Shown here in pieces: positions 16,072 through 25,391 of a stretch of DNA of 64,000 nt. The stretch is taken from NCBI GenBank assembly GCA_000341795.1, contig AODO01000069.1, positions 1 through 64,000 on the forward strand. Direction: 5' to 3'. The notes beneath the pieces are model-generated. The model saw only the letters and a list, made by a program, of their open reading frames with translations. It was not told the DNA's origin and made no database searches. Every line of letters starts with the position of its first letter. Positions within the stretch are counted from its first letter, which is position 1. The position numbers were made by a program, and so were the translations under genes. This DNA comes from Rhodococcus triatomae BKS 15-14 (GTDB lineage: Bacteria > Actinomycetota > Actinomycetes > Mycobacteriales > Mycobacteriaceae).

Positions 16072-18777
16072 ATGACCGTGACCACGTCCGGCGAGGTTCA
16101 CACCGCGACCGTCCCCGCGCTTCTCGCCGAGTTGGAAGTCGCTGCCGACCGAGGATTGTCGGAGGCCGAGGTGGGACGCCGTCGCGGCGAGCACGGCGAG
16201 AACGTGCTGCAGGAGGAGGCAGGCGAGTCGCCACTGCGCAAGATCGTCCGACTGCTCGCCGACAAGATGACGCTGGTGCTGGTGGTCGCGGCCGCGGTGA
16301 GCGCGCTCGTGTCCCGGGAATGGGAGACACCCGTCGTCATCCTCGCCGTCATCACCCTGAACACCGTGCTCAACTACGTGCAGGAGACCCGCGCGGAGGA
16401 CAGTCTACAGGCGCTGCGGGACATGTCGGTCGCACAGTCCCGGGTCCGGCGCGACGGTCGTGAACAGCAAATTCCCCGAACGGAACTGGTGCCGGGAGAC
16501 ATCGTGCTGCTGGAGGCAGGCGATGCCGTCCCGGCCGACGGCCGGATCGTCGACGCCGCGCGCCTGCAGGTCGCCGAGTCCGCGCTGACCGGTGAATCGC
16601 AGCCGGTCGACAAGACCGTCGACGCGCTCGACGACCCCGATCTGCCGATCGGGGACCGCGCCAACATGCTGTACATGAACACCGAGATCACCCGCGGGCG
16701 GGCCGCCATGGTGGTCACCGGAACAGGTATGGACACCCAGATCGGCGCCATTGCCACGCTGCTCGGGGACGCAGGCACCGACAAGACACCCCTGCAGCGG
16801 CGGATCGACCAGCTCGCGACACTGCTCACGGTGATCGCCCTGGTGGTGGTCGTGATCGTGTTCGTCCTGGGTCTCGCCCGCGGCGAGTCGTGGTCGGACC
16901 TGCTGCTGACCGCCGTGTCCCTCGCCGTCGCCACGATCCCGGAGGGACTGACCGCGGTCGTCGCGTTCACACTCGCGATGGGCGCCTCGCGGCTCGCGAA
17001 ACGGGGTGCGATCGTCAAACAGCTCGCGGCCGTCGAAACGCTGGGCAGCACCACGCAGATCGCAACCGACAAGACGGGCACGTTGACTCTCAACGAGATG
17101 ACCGTGCGGCGCCTCGAATCGGCGGGTCAGAGTTTCCGCATCACCGGCGAGGGCTACTCGACGAACGGCACCTTCCTCTCCGACGGCGAGCAACCCGTAC
17201 CGGACATGCGGCGCGGGTTCCTCGCGATGGCACTGTGCAACGACGCGTCCGTCGCCGAGGGAACACTCGTCGGGGATCCGACCGAGGGCGCCCTCGTTGT
17301 GCTCGCGGAGAAGGGTGGAATCGACGTCCCCGGCGCGCGGCGGGCACATCCCCGGCTCGCCGAGGTCCCGTTCGACTCCGCCTACAAGTTCATGGCCACC
17401 TTCCACACCACCACGACTCCCGAGGGTGACGAGCGGGTCCGGTGCTACGCGAAGGGCGCCCCCGGTGTCCTGCTCGCCCGCGCGGATCGGGTCCGGGTCG
17501 GCGACACCGACCGCCCGCTCACAGACGACGACCGAGCGACGATCGCGGAGGCCGTCGACGCGATGGCGAGGGAAGGCCTGCGCACGCTGATGATCGCGGG
17601 CCGCACCCTCGACGGCCTGCCCGCCGACACCGACGTGCTGCACGAGACCGTCACCGACCTCGCCGTGTACGCGGTCGTCGGCATCCTCGACCCGCCGCGG
17701 CCCGAGGCGCGCGAAGCGATCGAGATCGCGCACGCTGCCGGGATCGAGGTGCACATGATCACCGGCGATCACCTGACCACCGCGTCCGCGATCGCCCACG
17801 ACCTCGGGATCACCGGCGACTCCGTCTCCGGCGCCGACCTCGACGGGTTCGTCGACGACGAGTTGCAGACCAGGGCAGCGCATTTCGGGGTGCTGGCTCG
17901 GGTGGCACCGGAGCACAAGATCCGGTACGTCGAGGCGTTGCAGACCGGCGGCAACGTCGTCGCGATGACGGGTGACGGCGTCAACGACGCGCCCGCACTC
18001 AAGCAGGCCGACATCGGTATCGCCATGGGCATCACCGGAACCGACGTGTCCAAGGGCGCCGCGAAGATGATCCTCACCGACGACAACTTCGCCACCATCG
18101 TCGCCGCGGTCCGCGAGGGGCGTGGAATCTACGAGAACATCGTCAAGTTCGTGAAGTTCCAGCTCACCACGGCGTGGGGCTTCGTGCTGATCTTCCTCGC
18201 CGCCGGCGTGTTCGGCATCGCCGGCGGCGCACCCTTCACCGCGCTGCAGATCCTGTGGGTGAACATCATCATGGACGGCCCGCCCGCCCTCGCCCTCGGC
18301 GTCGACCCGACCGACCCGAACATCATGAAGGAGAAGCCGCGCCGTCCGAACGAACCCCTGCTGACCCGCAACCGGATACTGCGCATCCTCACGCTCGGCG
18401 TCGTCATGGCCGTCGGAACGATCCTGGTACTCGAGTTCGCCGACGACGTCTTTCCCGGGGACGCCGACAATCCCTTGTTCGCAACGACGCTCGCGTTCAC
18501 CACCTTCGTCTTCTACCAGGTTTTCAACCTGCTCAACGTGCGCTCCGACCGCAGCTCGGTGTTCTCCGCACAGACCTTCACCAACCAGACCATCTGGGTG
18601 GCGCTGGTGGCTGTCGTCGTGCTGCACGTGGCCGTGGTCAACGTCGGATTCCTCCAGGACCTGTTCGACACCACCGCGCTGACGGCCGAGCAGTGGGCGT
18701 TCGCGATCGCCGTCGCCGCGTCGATCGTGGTCGTCGAGGAGTTCCGCAAGGCCGTGGTCAGGGCGGTCTGGCGATGA
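16072..18777 (+). CDS. Cation-translocating P-type ATPase (P2, calcium-type)
   Basis: A 901-residue membrane pump. It has the cation-ATPase N-terminal domain, ALTGES in the actuator domain, the phosphorylated Asp333 in DKTGTLT, the nucleotide domain with YAKGAPGVLL, and the hinge TGDGVNDAPALKQADIGIAMG. Transmembrane helix 4 carries IPEGLTAVV and helix 6 NIIMDGPPALALG, both P2-type ion-site regions. DPTDPNIM then leads into the C-terminal helices. RBS CAGGAG precedes ATG 16072. Ion specificity (Ca2+, Mg2+ or Na+) cannot be fixed; the Met before the helix-6 Asp differs from the Thr in SERCA. Confidence 0.92.
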   Translation: MTVTTSGEVHTATVPALLAELEVAADRGLSEAEVGRRRGEHGENVLQEEAGESPLRKIVRLLADKMTLVLVVAAAVSALVSREWETPVVILAVITLNTVLNYVQETRAEDSLQALRDMSVAQSRVRRDGREQQIPRTELVPGDIVLLEAGDAVPADGRIVDAARLQVAESALTGESQPVDKTVDALDDPDLPIGDRANMLYMNTEITRGRAAMVVTGTGMDTQIGAIATLLGDAGTDKTPLQRRIDQLATLLTVIALVVVVIVFVLGLARGESWSDLLLTAVSLAVATIPEGLTAVVAFTLAMGASRLAKRGAIVKQLAAVETLGSTTQIATDKTGTLTLNEMTVRRLESAGQSFRITGEGYSTNGTFLSDGEQPVPDMRRGFLAMALCNDASVAEGTLVGDPTEGALVVLAEKGGIDVPGARRAHPRLAEVPFDSAYKFMATFHTTTTPEGDERVRCYAKGAPGVLLARADRVRVGDTDRPLTDDDRATIAEAVDAMAREGLRTLMIAGRTLDGLPADTDVLHETVTDLAVYAVVGILDPPRPEAREAIEIAHAAGIEVHMITGDHLTTASAIAHDLGITGDSVSGADLDGFVDDELQTRAAHFGVLARVAPEHKIRYVEALQTGGNVVAMTGDGVNDAPALKQADIGIAMGITGTDVSKGAAKMILTDDNFATIVAAVREGRGIYENIVKFVKFQLTTAWGFVLIFLAAGVFGIAGGAPFTALQILWVNIIMDGPPALALGVDPTDPNIMKEKPRRPNEPLLTRNRILRILTLGVVMAVGTILVLEFADDVFPGDADNPLFATTLAFTTFVFYQVFNLLNVRSDRSSVFSAQTFTNQTIWVALVAVVVLHVAVVNVGFLQDLFDTTALTAEQWAFAIAVAASIVVVEEFRKAVVRAVWR

Positions 18778-18828
18778 CTGCCCGGATACTCACTGGTCCC
18801 GATCCGACGCCGGGAATACACTCGCGCA

Positions 18829-18957
18829 ATGACCGTCCACGCGCCACCGAAGTCGTTGTGGCCGTGGATCGCCCAAATCGGACAGAGGTGTGGGGGCTTC
18901 GTGACTAGCCGCAAGAGACCGATCGGCGTTCGCGACCTCGCGGAGCAGTCGTGCTGA
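18829..18957 (+). CDS. Possible 42-aa leaderless upstream ORF coupled to ABC exporter
   Basis: ATG 18829 follows a TACACT -10-like box (18817-18822) by 6 nt, so it could be the first codon of a leaderless message. The frame (MTVHAPPKSLWPW to RDLAEQSC) ends 7 nt inside the next gene (GTGCTGA), an arrangement that would couple its translation to the exporter gene. No family is recognised and the -35 is poor, so it may be only a regulatory uORF or chance. Confidence 0.35.
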   Translation: MTVHAPPKSLWPWIAQIGQRCGGFVTSRKRPIGVRDLAEQSC

Positions 18958-20684
18958 CCCGGCTCGTCACCACCTACCTGTCGCGATACCGTCGCCACCT
19001 CGTCGCGATCGTGTCGCTGCAGTTCGTGGCGACGGCCGCGATGCTGTACCTGCCGACTCTCAACGCCGACATCATCGACAACGGCGTCGCGAAGGGCGAC
19101 ACCGAGTACATCGTGCGGATCGGTGGGTGGATGCTCGCCGTCGCGCTGGTGCAGGTGATGTGCACCGTGGTGGGGCAGTTCTTCGGTGCCCGCGCCGCGC
19201 TCGGGGTGGGACGCGACATCCGGCACGACCTGCTGCACCGGGTGAACACCTTCTCCGCACGTGAGGTCGGGACGTTCGGAGCGCCGTCGCTGATCACCCG
19301 GGCCACCAACGACGTCCAGCAGATCCAGCTGCTGCTGGTGATGAGCGCGGCGATCCTGGTGATGGCACCGATCATGTGCATCGGAGGCGTGGCGATGGGC
19401 GTGCACGTCGCACCGGGCCTGTCGTGGATCCTGGTGGTGGCCGTCCCCGTCCTCGGCGTGGTGATGGCGCTCATCATCCGGGTCATGATCCCCGGCTTCC
19501 GGGCGATGCAGACGCGCCTCGACGACGTGAACCGGATCATGCGCGAACAGATCACGGGAATCCGGGTGGTCCGCGCGTTCGTCCGCGAGCAGCACGAGAT
19601 CGAGCGGTTCGCCGTCGCGAACGACTCCCTCGCCGAGGCCGGGCTGCGGGTCGGCCGGATGATGGCCCTGATGTTCCCCGCGGTCATGCTGATCTCGAAC
19701 GTCACCATCGTCGCGATCATCTGGTTCGGCGGGCACCAGGTGTCCGACGGCACCGTCGAGATCGGGTCCCTGACCGCGATGATCTCCTACGTCATGCAGA
19801 TCATGATGTCGGTGATGATGGCCTCGTTCCTGGCAATGATGGCCCCGCGCGCCGCGGTGTGCGCGGAGCGGATCTCCGACGTCCTCGGCACGCGGACCTC
19901 GGTGGCGCAGGCCACCGATCCCGTCGGGTTCGCAGGCGATCCGGCGCGCGTCGAGTTCCGCGGGGCCGAGTTCCGGTACCCGGGCGCGGACACCCCCGTG
20001 CTGGAGGGTCTGACCTTCCGGGTCGACCCCGGCACGACCACCGCCGTCGTGGGGTCGACCGGATCCGGGAAGACCACCCTGATCGGCCTCGTTCCCCGGC
20101 TCGTCGACACCACCGCAGGACAGGTCCTCGTGGGCGGCACCGATGTCCGCGACCTCGACGCCGCCGTCCTGCGATCCTCGATCGGACTGGTGCCGCAGCG
20201 CGCGTACCTGTTCTCCGGCACGATCGGGTCCAACGTGAGACACGGTCGCCCCGACGCGACCGACGAGGAGGTGTGGGACGCCCTGCGCATCGCGCAGGCC
20301 GAGGACTTCGTCCGCGCCATGCCGCAGGGACTGGACACGCCGATCGCTCAGGGCGGCACCACCGTCTCCGGCGGGCAGCGGCAGCGCCTCGCCATCGCCC
20401 GCGCGCTCGTCCGCAGGCCGGCCGTCTACCTTTTCGACGACGCGTTCTCCGCACTGGACCTGGCCACCGACGCCCGGCTGCGGTCGGCGCTGCGTCCCGA
20501 GACGCGCGAGTCGGCGGTGATCATCGTCGCGCAGCGAGTGTCGACGATCATGGACGCCGACCAGATCGTCGTCCTCGACCGCGGTCATGTCGTCGGGTTG
20601 GGCAGACACGACGAACTGGTCGACACCTGCCCGACCTACGCCGAGATCGTCGAATCCCAGCTCGCCGTGCAGGAGCAGTCGTGA
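18951..20684 (+). CDS. ABC exporter subunit, TMD-NBD (Rv1273c-like), degenerate Walker B
   Basis: A 577-residue half-transporter with six TM helices in the first ~310 residues and an ATPase domain after. Start GTG 18951 with GGAG upstream. Walker A GSTGSGKTT lies near residue 367, the signature VSGGQRQR near 472, and Walker B YLFDDAFSALD near 492. The catalytic Glu after Walker B is replaced by Asp, as in the non-hydrolysing site of heterodimeric exporters. The N-terminal half (LYLPTLNADIIDNGVAKGD) closely follows M. tuberculosis Rv1273c. It overlaps the next gene by 4 nt (GTGA). Substrate unknown. Confidence 0.92.
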   Translation: MLTRLVTTYLSRYRRHLVAIVSLQFVATAAMLYLPTLNADIIDNGVAKGDTEYIVRIGGWMLAVALVQVMCTVVGQFFGARAALGVGRDIRHDLLHRVNTFSAREVGTFGAPSLITRATNDVQQIQLLLVMSAAILVMAPIMCIGGVAMGVHVAPGLSWILVVAVPVLGVVMALIIRVMIPGFRAMQTRLDDVNRIMREQITGIRVVRAFVREQHEIERFAVANDSLAEAGLRVGRMMALMFPAVMLISNVTIVAIIWFGGHQVSDGTVEIGSLTAMISYVMQIMMSVMMASFLAMMAPRAAVCAERISDVLGTRTSVAQATDPVGFAGDPARVEFRGAEFRYPGADTPVLEGLTFRVDPGTTTAVVGSTGSGKTTLIGLVPRLVDTTAGQVLVGGTDVRDLDAAVLRSSIGLVPQRAYLFSGTIGSNVRHGRPDATDEEVWDALRIAQAEDFVRAMPQGLDTPIAQGGTTVSGGQRQRLAIARALVRRPAVYLFDDAFSALDLATDARLRSALRPETRESAVIIVAQRVSTIMDADQIVVLDRGHVVGLGRHDELVDTCPTYAEIVESQLAVQEQS

Positions 20685-22630
20685 CGGGCCCGGGAGGACG
20701 GGGGCCGATGGGCGCCCCGGCGCAGGTGAAGGCCCGGTCGTTCGGTCCGTCCGTGAAACGGCTCGCACGGCTGCTGCTCACCTACCGCGGTTTCATGGTG
20801 ACCATCCTGGCGGCCACGGTGGTCGGGGTGGTCCTCAACGCGCTCGCGCCCCGCGTCCTCGGGCACGCCACCGACCTCGTCTTCAACGGCGTCATCGGCA
20901 GCATGCTCCCGGCGGGCGTCACGAAGGACCAGGCGGTGACGGCGCTCCACGAGCAGGGCCAGGGCACGTTCGCCGACATGGTGAGCTCGATGGACGTCAC
21001 ACCCGGTGTCGGCGTGGATTTCACGGCCGTCGGGCGCACGCTGCTCGTCGTTCTCGGGCTGTACGTGGGTGCGTCGGTACTGTCCTGGATCGGCGCCTAT
21101 CTGCTCAACATCGTCGTCGTCGGGACGATCCGGCGTCTGCGCGCGGATGTCGAGGCGAAACTGCACCGGCTGCCGCTGCGCTACTACGACACCACGCCAC
21201 GCGGCGATCTGCTCAGCCGCGTCACCAACGACCTCGACAATCTGTCGCAGAGCCTGCAGCAGACCATCGCCCAGCTCCTGAACTCGGTGCTCACCGTGGT
21301 CGCGATCCTGGCGATGATGTTCTGGATCTCCCCGCTGCTCGCGTTGATCTCGCTCGCCACCGTTCCCCTCGCGGTCGTGGCGACCGCGCTGATCGCGCGG
21401 CGATCCAAACCGCACTTCCTGGCGCAGTGGTCGTCGACGGGCAAGCTCAACGCACAGGTGGAGGAGGCCTTCACCGGGCACGAGCTGGTGCAGGCCTTCG
21501 GCCGCCAGGCGGCTGTCGAGGAGGAGTTCGACGAGCGCAACGAGAAGCTCTACAACTCCAGTTGGCGGGCGCAGTTCATCTCCGGCATGGTGCAGCCGGC
21601 GATCATGTTCCTCGGCAACCTCAACTACGTGGCCATCGCCGTGGTCGGCGGCCTGCAGGTGGCGTCCGGCTCGCTGAGTCTCGGTTCGGTGCAGGCGTTC
21701 ATCCAGTACTCACGTCAGTTCACGATGCCGCTCACGCAGATCGGCGCGATGTTCAACCTCCTGCAGAGCGGTGTCGCATCCGCGGAGCGGATCTTCGACA
21801 TCCTCGACGCCGACGAGCAGACGTCCGACCCGGTGCACCCGCAGACCCCGGACACGAACTGCGGCCGGATCGAATTCGACGACGTGTCCTTCCGCTACGT
21901 TCCCGACAAGCCGCTCATCGAGGACCTGACGCTGACCGCGGAGCCCGGGCACATGGTGGCGATCGTCGGGCCGACCGGCGCGGGCAAGACGACGCTGGTG
22001 AACCTGATCATGCGGTTCTACGACGTAGATTCCGGCACCATCCGCGTGGACGGGGTGGACTCGCACGCGATGACGCGGGACGACCTGCGCGAACGCACCG
22101 GCATGGTGCTGCAGGACTCGTGGCTGTTCGGCGGAACCATCTACGAGAACATCGCCTACGGCGACCCGACGGCGTCGCGGGACGAGGTGATGGAGGCCGC
22201 CGAGCTGAGCCACGTCGACCACTTCGTCCGGGCGCTGCCGGACGGGTACGACACGGTCCTCGACGAGGAGGGCGGCGGCGTGAGTGCCGGTGAGCGACAA
22301 CTGATCACGATCGCCCGGGCCTTCCTCGCCAAGCCGGTGATCCTGATCCTCGACGAGGCGACGAGCTCCGTCGACACCCGCACCGAGCTGCTGATCCAGC
22401 AGGCCATGGCGAACCTGCGCACCGACCGTACGAGTTTCGTCATCGCGCACCGGCTTTCGACGATCCGTGACGCCGACGTCATCGTCGTCATGGAGGACGG
22501 GCACATCGTCGAGCAGGGCACCCACGACGAGCTGCTCGCCGCGCGCGGCGCCTACCGCGAGTTGTACGTCAGCCAGTTCACCGGCCCGATCGAGGAGGAC
22601 CCGCAGGTCGTCCCGGTGCACGGCGGCTGA
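20681..22630 (+). CDS. ABC exporter subunit, TMD-NBD (Rv1272c-like), degenerate signature
   Basis: A 649-residue partner of the preceding gene, starting at GTG 20681 within its stop. It has six TM helices with an extended first extracellular loop (residues ~60-120), then the ATPase domain. Walker A is GPTGAGKTT near residue 430 and Walker B ILDEATSSVD with a proper catalytic Glu. The signature, however, is VSAGERQ instead of LSGGQ. Together with the Asp in the partner, this gives one degenerate and one hydrolysing ATP site. The product is an inner-membrane heterodimeric exporter for lipids or drugs (substrate inferred only broadly). Confidence 0.92.
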   Translation: MTGPGGRGPMGAPAQVKARSFGPSVKRLARLLLTYRGFMVTILAATVVGVVLNALAPRVLGHATDLVFNGVIGSMLPAGVTKDQAVTALHEQGQGTFADMVSSMDVTPGVGVDFTAVGRTLLVVLGLYVGASVLSWIGAYLLNIVVVGTIRRLRADVEAKLHRLPLRYYDTTPRGDLLSRVTNDLDNLSQSLQQTIAQLLNSVLTVVAILAMMFWISPLLALISLATVPLAVVATALIARRSKPHFLAQWSSTGKLNAQVEEAFTGHELVQAFGRQAAVEEEFDERNEKLYNSSWRAQFISGMVQPAIMFLGNLNYVAIAVVGGLQVASGSLSLGSVQAFIQYSRQFTMPLTQIGAMFNLLQSGVASAERIFDILDADEQTSDPVHPQTPDTNCGRIEFDDVSFRYVPDKPLIEDLTLTAEPGHMVAIVGPTGAGKTTLVNLIMRFYDVDSGTIRVDGVDSHAMTRDDLRERTGMVLQDSWLFGGTIYENIAYGDPTASRDEVMEAAELSHVDHFVRALPDGYDTVLDEEGGGVSAGERQLITIARAFLAKPVILILDEATSSVDTRTELLIQQAMANLRTDRTSFVIAHRLSTIRDADVIVVMEDGHIVEQGTHDELLAARGAYRELYVSQFTGPIEEDPQVVPVHGG

Positions 22631-22666
22631 CACCGCCCGCACAGCCTGCCGTTCCCGGGTTCCCCG

Positions 22667-22723
22667 GGTTCCCTGATGTCACATCGGGGGTCGTGAGGTG
22701 ACCCGATGTGACATCAGGGAACC
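22667..22723. repeat. 22-bp perfect inverted repeat built from two GATGTNACATC palindromes
   Basis: Left arm 22667-22688 and right arm 22702-22723 are perfectly complementary over 22 bp, with a 13-nt loop. Each arm contains a near-palindrome (GATGTCACATC or GATGTGACATC). It lies 36 bp after the ABC exporter stop and 69 bp before the next start. It could be a terminator (no T-run), a dispersed palindromic unit, or a double operator. Confidence 0.85.
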
Positions 22724-22792
22724 GTGCGGGTGCCGACGAACCGATCAGGAATCGAGAAGCGGCCCCGCCCGACCCGTCGTAGCGTTGCAATC

Positions 22793-23236
22793 ATGACCAC
22801 CAGCGAAAGCAATGGATTCTCCGCCGACGAGAAGGCCGCGATGAAGCAGCGCGCCGCAGAGCTGCGCTCGACCAAGGGTCTCAAGGGCGCCGCGAAGCAG
22901 GCCCGCGAGCTCGAGGCGTGCGTCGACGCGATCGACGCACTCGCCGGGATCGACCGTGAGGTCGCGACGACATTTCACCGCGTCGTCGCCGAGGAGGCTC
23001 CCGACCTCCGCCCGAAGACGTTCTACGGGTTCCCGGCCTACGCCGACGCCGACGACAAGGTCGTGATGTTCGTGCAGCCCAAATCCAAGTTCGACACCCG
23101 GTATCCGACGGTCAACTTCGACGAGAAGGCCAACCTCGACGACGGCGACATGTGGCCGACGTCGTTCGCCGTCGTCGCGGTCACGGACGCGGTGGAGAAG
23201 CGGCTCCGCGCGCTGGTGAAGCAGGCCGTCGCCTGA
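22793..23236 (+). CDS. DUF1801-like small protein
   Basis: A 147-residue soluble protein. An N-terminal Lys/Glu-rich helical region (FSADEKAAMKQRAAELRSTK) is followed by a YdhG/DUF1801-type fold with FYGFPAYADADDKVVMFVQPKSKF and TVNFDEKANLDDGDMWPTSFAV. ATG 22793 was chosen (MTTSESNGFS). Relatives include iron-chaperone-like proteins such as YdhG/Fra, but no biochemical role can be assigned. Stands alone downstream of the large inverted repeat. Confidence 0.7.
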   Translation: MTTSESNGFSADEKAAMKQRAAELRSTKGLKGAAKQARELEACVDAIDALAGIDREVATTFHRVVAEEAPDLRPKTFYGFPAYADADDKVVMFVQPKSKFDTRYPTVNFDEKANLDDGDMWPTSFAVVAVTDAVEKRLRALVKQAVA

Positions 23237-23248
23237 CCCACCCCGACG

Positions 23249-23734
23249 TCAGGGCATCTCGACGGTCTCGGCACGGGCGATCTCACCGATCGCGCGGCCC
23301 AGGTAGCCGTCCACGGGCGCCTGGGCCACGGCGAGCAGGTCCGCGATCACCAGAAGTGCCTGCCGCAGGACCACGGGCCAGCCGACGCGGACGGTGTCCT
23401 CGTCGTAGTCGGTGAGGCCGAGCGACCCGGTGAGCACCACCGCGAGCGCGCCGACGTCGAGCGTCGGCAGCCACACCGCCGCGGCGCGGGCGCAACGTTC
23501 GAGGACCTCCTGCACCGCCTCCCCGGACAGCCCGTCCGCGTGGGTGTCCTCGAGGAGCTCCCGGACCATGGCCGAGTGCACGGATCGGACCTGATCGGCG
23601 TCCGCGGTGAGCAGGCCGTCGACGGCGGCGGCGTACGCGTCGGCGTCACCGGCCGCCGCCGCGGCGACGGCGTCGGACGTGCCGGTCGCGATGTCCTTCG
23701 CGGGACGCGGCCAGTCCGCGGGCCACTGCTGCAC
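23249..23734 (-). CDS. Hypothetical 161-aa helical protein
   Basis: Starts at ATG 23734 (MQQWPADWPRPAKD) and is nearly all alpha-helical and Ala/Asp/Val rich (AVAAAAAGDADAYAAAVDGLL, VRSVHSAMVRELLED, LDVGALAVVLTGSLG). No signal peptide, TM helix or known motif. It is convergent with the DUF1801-like gene and 29 nt downstream of the DUF4185 gene, so it may be cotranscribed with the latter. GC-rich codon use in the third position supports a real gene. Function unknown. Confidence 0.6.
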   Translation of the reverse strand: MQQWPADWPRPAKDIATGTSDAVAAAAAGDADAYAAAVDGLLTADADQVRSVHSAMVRELLEDTHADGLSGEAVQEVLERCARAAAVWLPTLDVGALAVVLTGSLGLTDYDEDTVRVGWPVVLRQALLVIADLLAVAQAPVDGYLGRAIGEIARAETVEMP

Positions 23735-23763
23735 AGCGGTACTCCTCTACTCGGGCGACGCGC

Positions 23764-25209
23764 TCAGTCCAGTTCGGCGCGCATCAGGAAGACGTTGTAG
23801 TCCGACCACGTCGACAGCGTGAAGTACAGGTCCTCCGCCGTCGACCACGGGTGGATGAACCCACCGTACAACTCGGGGTACGACTCGACGCCCACCATGC
23901 GCACCGGGTCCGACCAGGCACCCTGCGGGGCGTCGGACTCACGCAGGGTGATGCCGGTCCGCAGGGTGTCGAGGTAGCTGATCCGCCAGACTCCCCGCGC
24001 CTCGTCGTAATCGACCGACAGTTCGCCCGCGGTACCCCGGATGACCGGGGTGGCCGCGCGCGGCCCGCCGACCGGGGTCCACTCGCCGTCGCTCCAGTAC
24101 TGGTAGGCGGACTTGTTGAGCACGTCGGCCTCCGGCACCCGCGCCAGCGCCACCTCGCCGAGCCGGGTGTTGGGGGTCCCGAACATGTACACGTAGCCGC
24201 CCTGGGGCACCATCGCGGCGACCTGGAACCGGCCGAGGCCGAAGATGTTGTCCCAGCGCGCGTACGGGTCCTTCGTCCACGTCTGCCCGCCGTCGTCCGA
24301 GTACGCGATGCCGCCGTGGTTGGTGAACCACGTCGTCGGGATGCTGTTCCAGGTACGGATCGACATGTAGCTCATGTACTGCCGCGACCCGATCGCGAAC
24401 CCGGACGTGGGGATGGTGGTGATCTCGACGTTGTCGATCTTGCGGCTGCCGAGCACCTCCGCCGCGTGACAGCGACCGTCCTGCACGAAGGTGTCGATGG
24501 TGAGGCCGTCGGCGAGGTCGGTGTCGGTGCTGAAGCCGAGCACGTTGGACCTCCAGTCGTCACCCTGCCCGCCGGGCGGATGGAAGCCGCGCCCGACGGT
24601 GTCGCCGAACGCGACGGCCACCTCCCCGGGCTTCGACTCCCACATGATGCCGAGGTCGGTGCCGTTGACCTGCCATCGCTTGTCGGTGCGGTTGGTCGAA
24701 CTCGCGCCGGTCACCTTCGCGACCATGCTCACCTCACCGAGCTTCGGGGTGGGCCGCTTCGCCACGGTGGGTGCGGGCTCGACGTCGGGGTCCGCCGGCT
24801 CGGGTGGCGGCGGGACCTCCTGCTCGGGACCGGGGACCGGGATGCCGAACACGAACGGGTTGAAGTCGAGTCCGATCTCCGGGATCCCGATACGCGAGGA
24901 CAACCCGCCGATCGGGTCGGGCAGGTCGGTGAGGTCGGGGCACGGGTTCCGGCACGGGTCCGCGGGCAGCGGTTCCGGGGTGATGCGGACCGGTGCCGGT
25001 TCGGGCGCCGGGAAGGGCACCGGCTCGATCCACGGATAGGGAATCGGGATGTCCAGCTTCTCCGGGATCACCGACTCGTGCTCCACCGGCGGGTCCGACG
25101 CACACGGTCCCGTACCGACCACCGGTGCCGCCACCGCGGGGCCGCCGATCATCCCACTCGCCGCGACCACCGCCACGATCGCCGCCGCCGTCACCACCCG
25201 CACGGGCAT
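23764..25209 (-). CDS. Secreted DUF4185 domain protein (GH183-like, possible D-arabinan hydrolase)
   Basis: A 481-residue exported protein. AGGAGG precedes ATG 25209, and the signal peptide is MPVRVVTAAAIVAVVAASG... cleaved near residue 28. A long Pro-rich segment (residues ~35-150) follows, suited to crossing the cell wall. The DUF4185 beta-propeller-like domain then shows WQVNGTDLGIMWE, VAFGDTVG, SNVLGFSTDTD, GGIAYSDDGGQTW and WSTAEDLYFTLSTW. Some DUF4185 members were shown to be endo-D-arabinanases (GH183) acting on mycobacterial arabinan, so a cell-wall remodelling role is plausible here (inference). Confidence 0.8.
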   Translation of the reverse strand: MPVRVVTAAAIVAVVAASGMIGGPAVAAPVVGTGPCASDPPVEHESVIPEKLDIPIPYPWIEPVPFPAPEPAPVRITPEPLPADPCRNPCPDLTDLPDPIGGLSSRIGIPEIGLDFNPFVFGIPVPGPEQEVPPPPEPADPDVEPAPTVAKRPTPKLGEVSMVAKVTGASSTNRTDKRWQVNGTDLGIMWESKPGEVAVAFGDTVGRGFHPPGGQGDDWRSNVLGFSTDTDLADGLTIDTFVQDGRCHAAEVLGSRKIDNVEITTIPTSGFAIGSRQYMSYMSIRTWNSIPTTWFTNHGGIAYSDDGGQTWTKDPYARWDNIFGLGRFQVAAMVPQGGYVYMFGTPNTRLGEVALARVPEADVLNKSAYQYWSDGEWTPVGGPRAATPVIRGTAGELSVDYDEARGVWRISYLDTLRTGITLRESDAPQGAWSDPVRMVGVESYPELYGGFIHPWSTAEDLYFTLSTWSDYNVFLMRAELD

Positions 25210-25391
25210 CGCCACCTCCTCCGATCGCATCAGCGTGCCCGACGACGGGGTCTCCGCTCGCCGGGACGCGCCGTCCCGGCGGCATCGCGGCGAAACTGCA
25301 ACCGGCGGCCGCCCGGGAGACGCCTGGACCGGTGGACCATCGACGGATCCCCGTCCGTCTCCTACTCTGATCGGGCTGAACGTGAAGTGAG

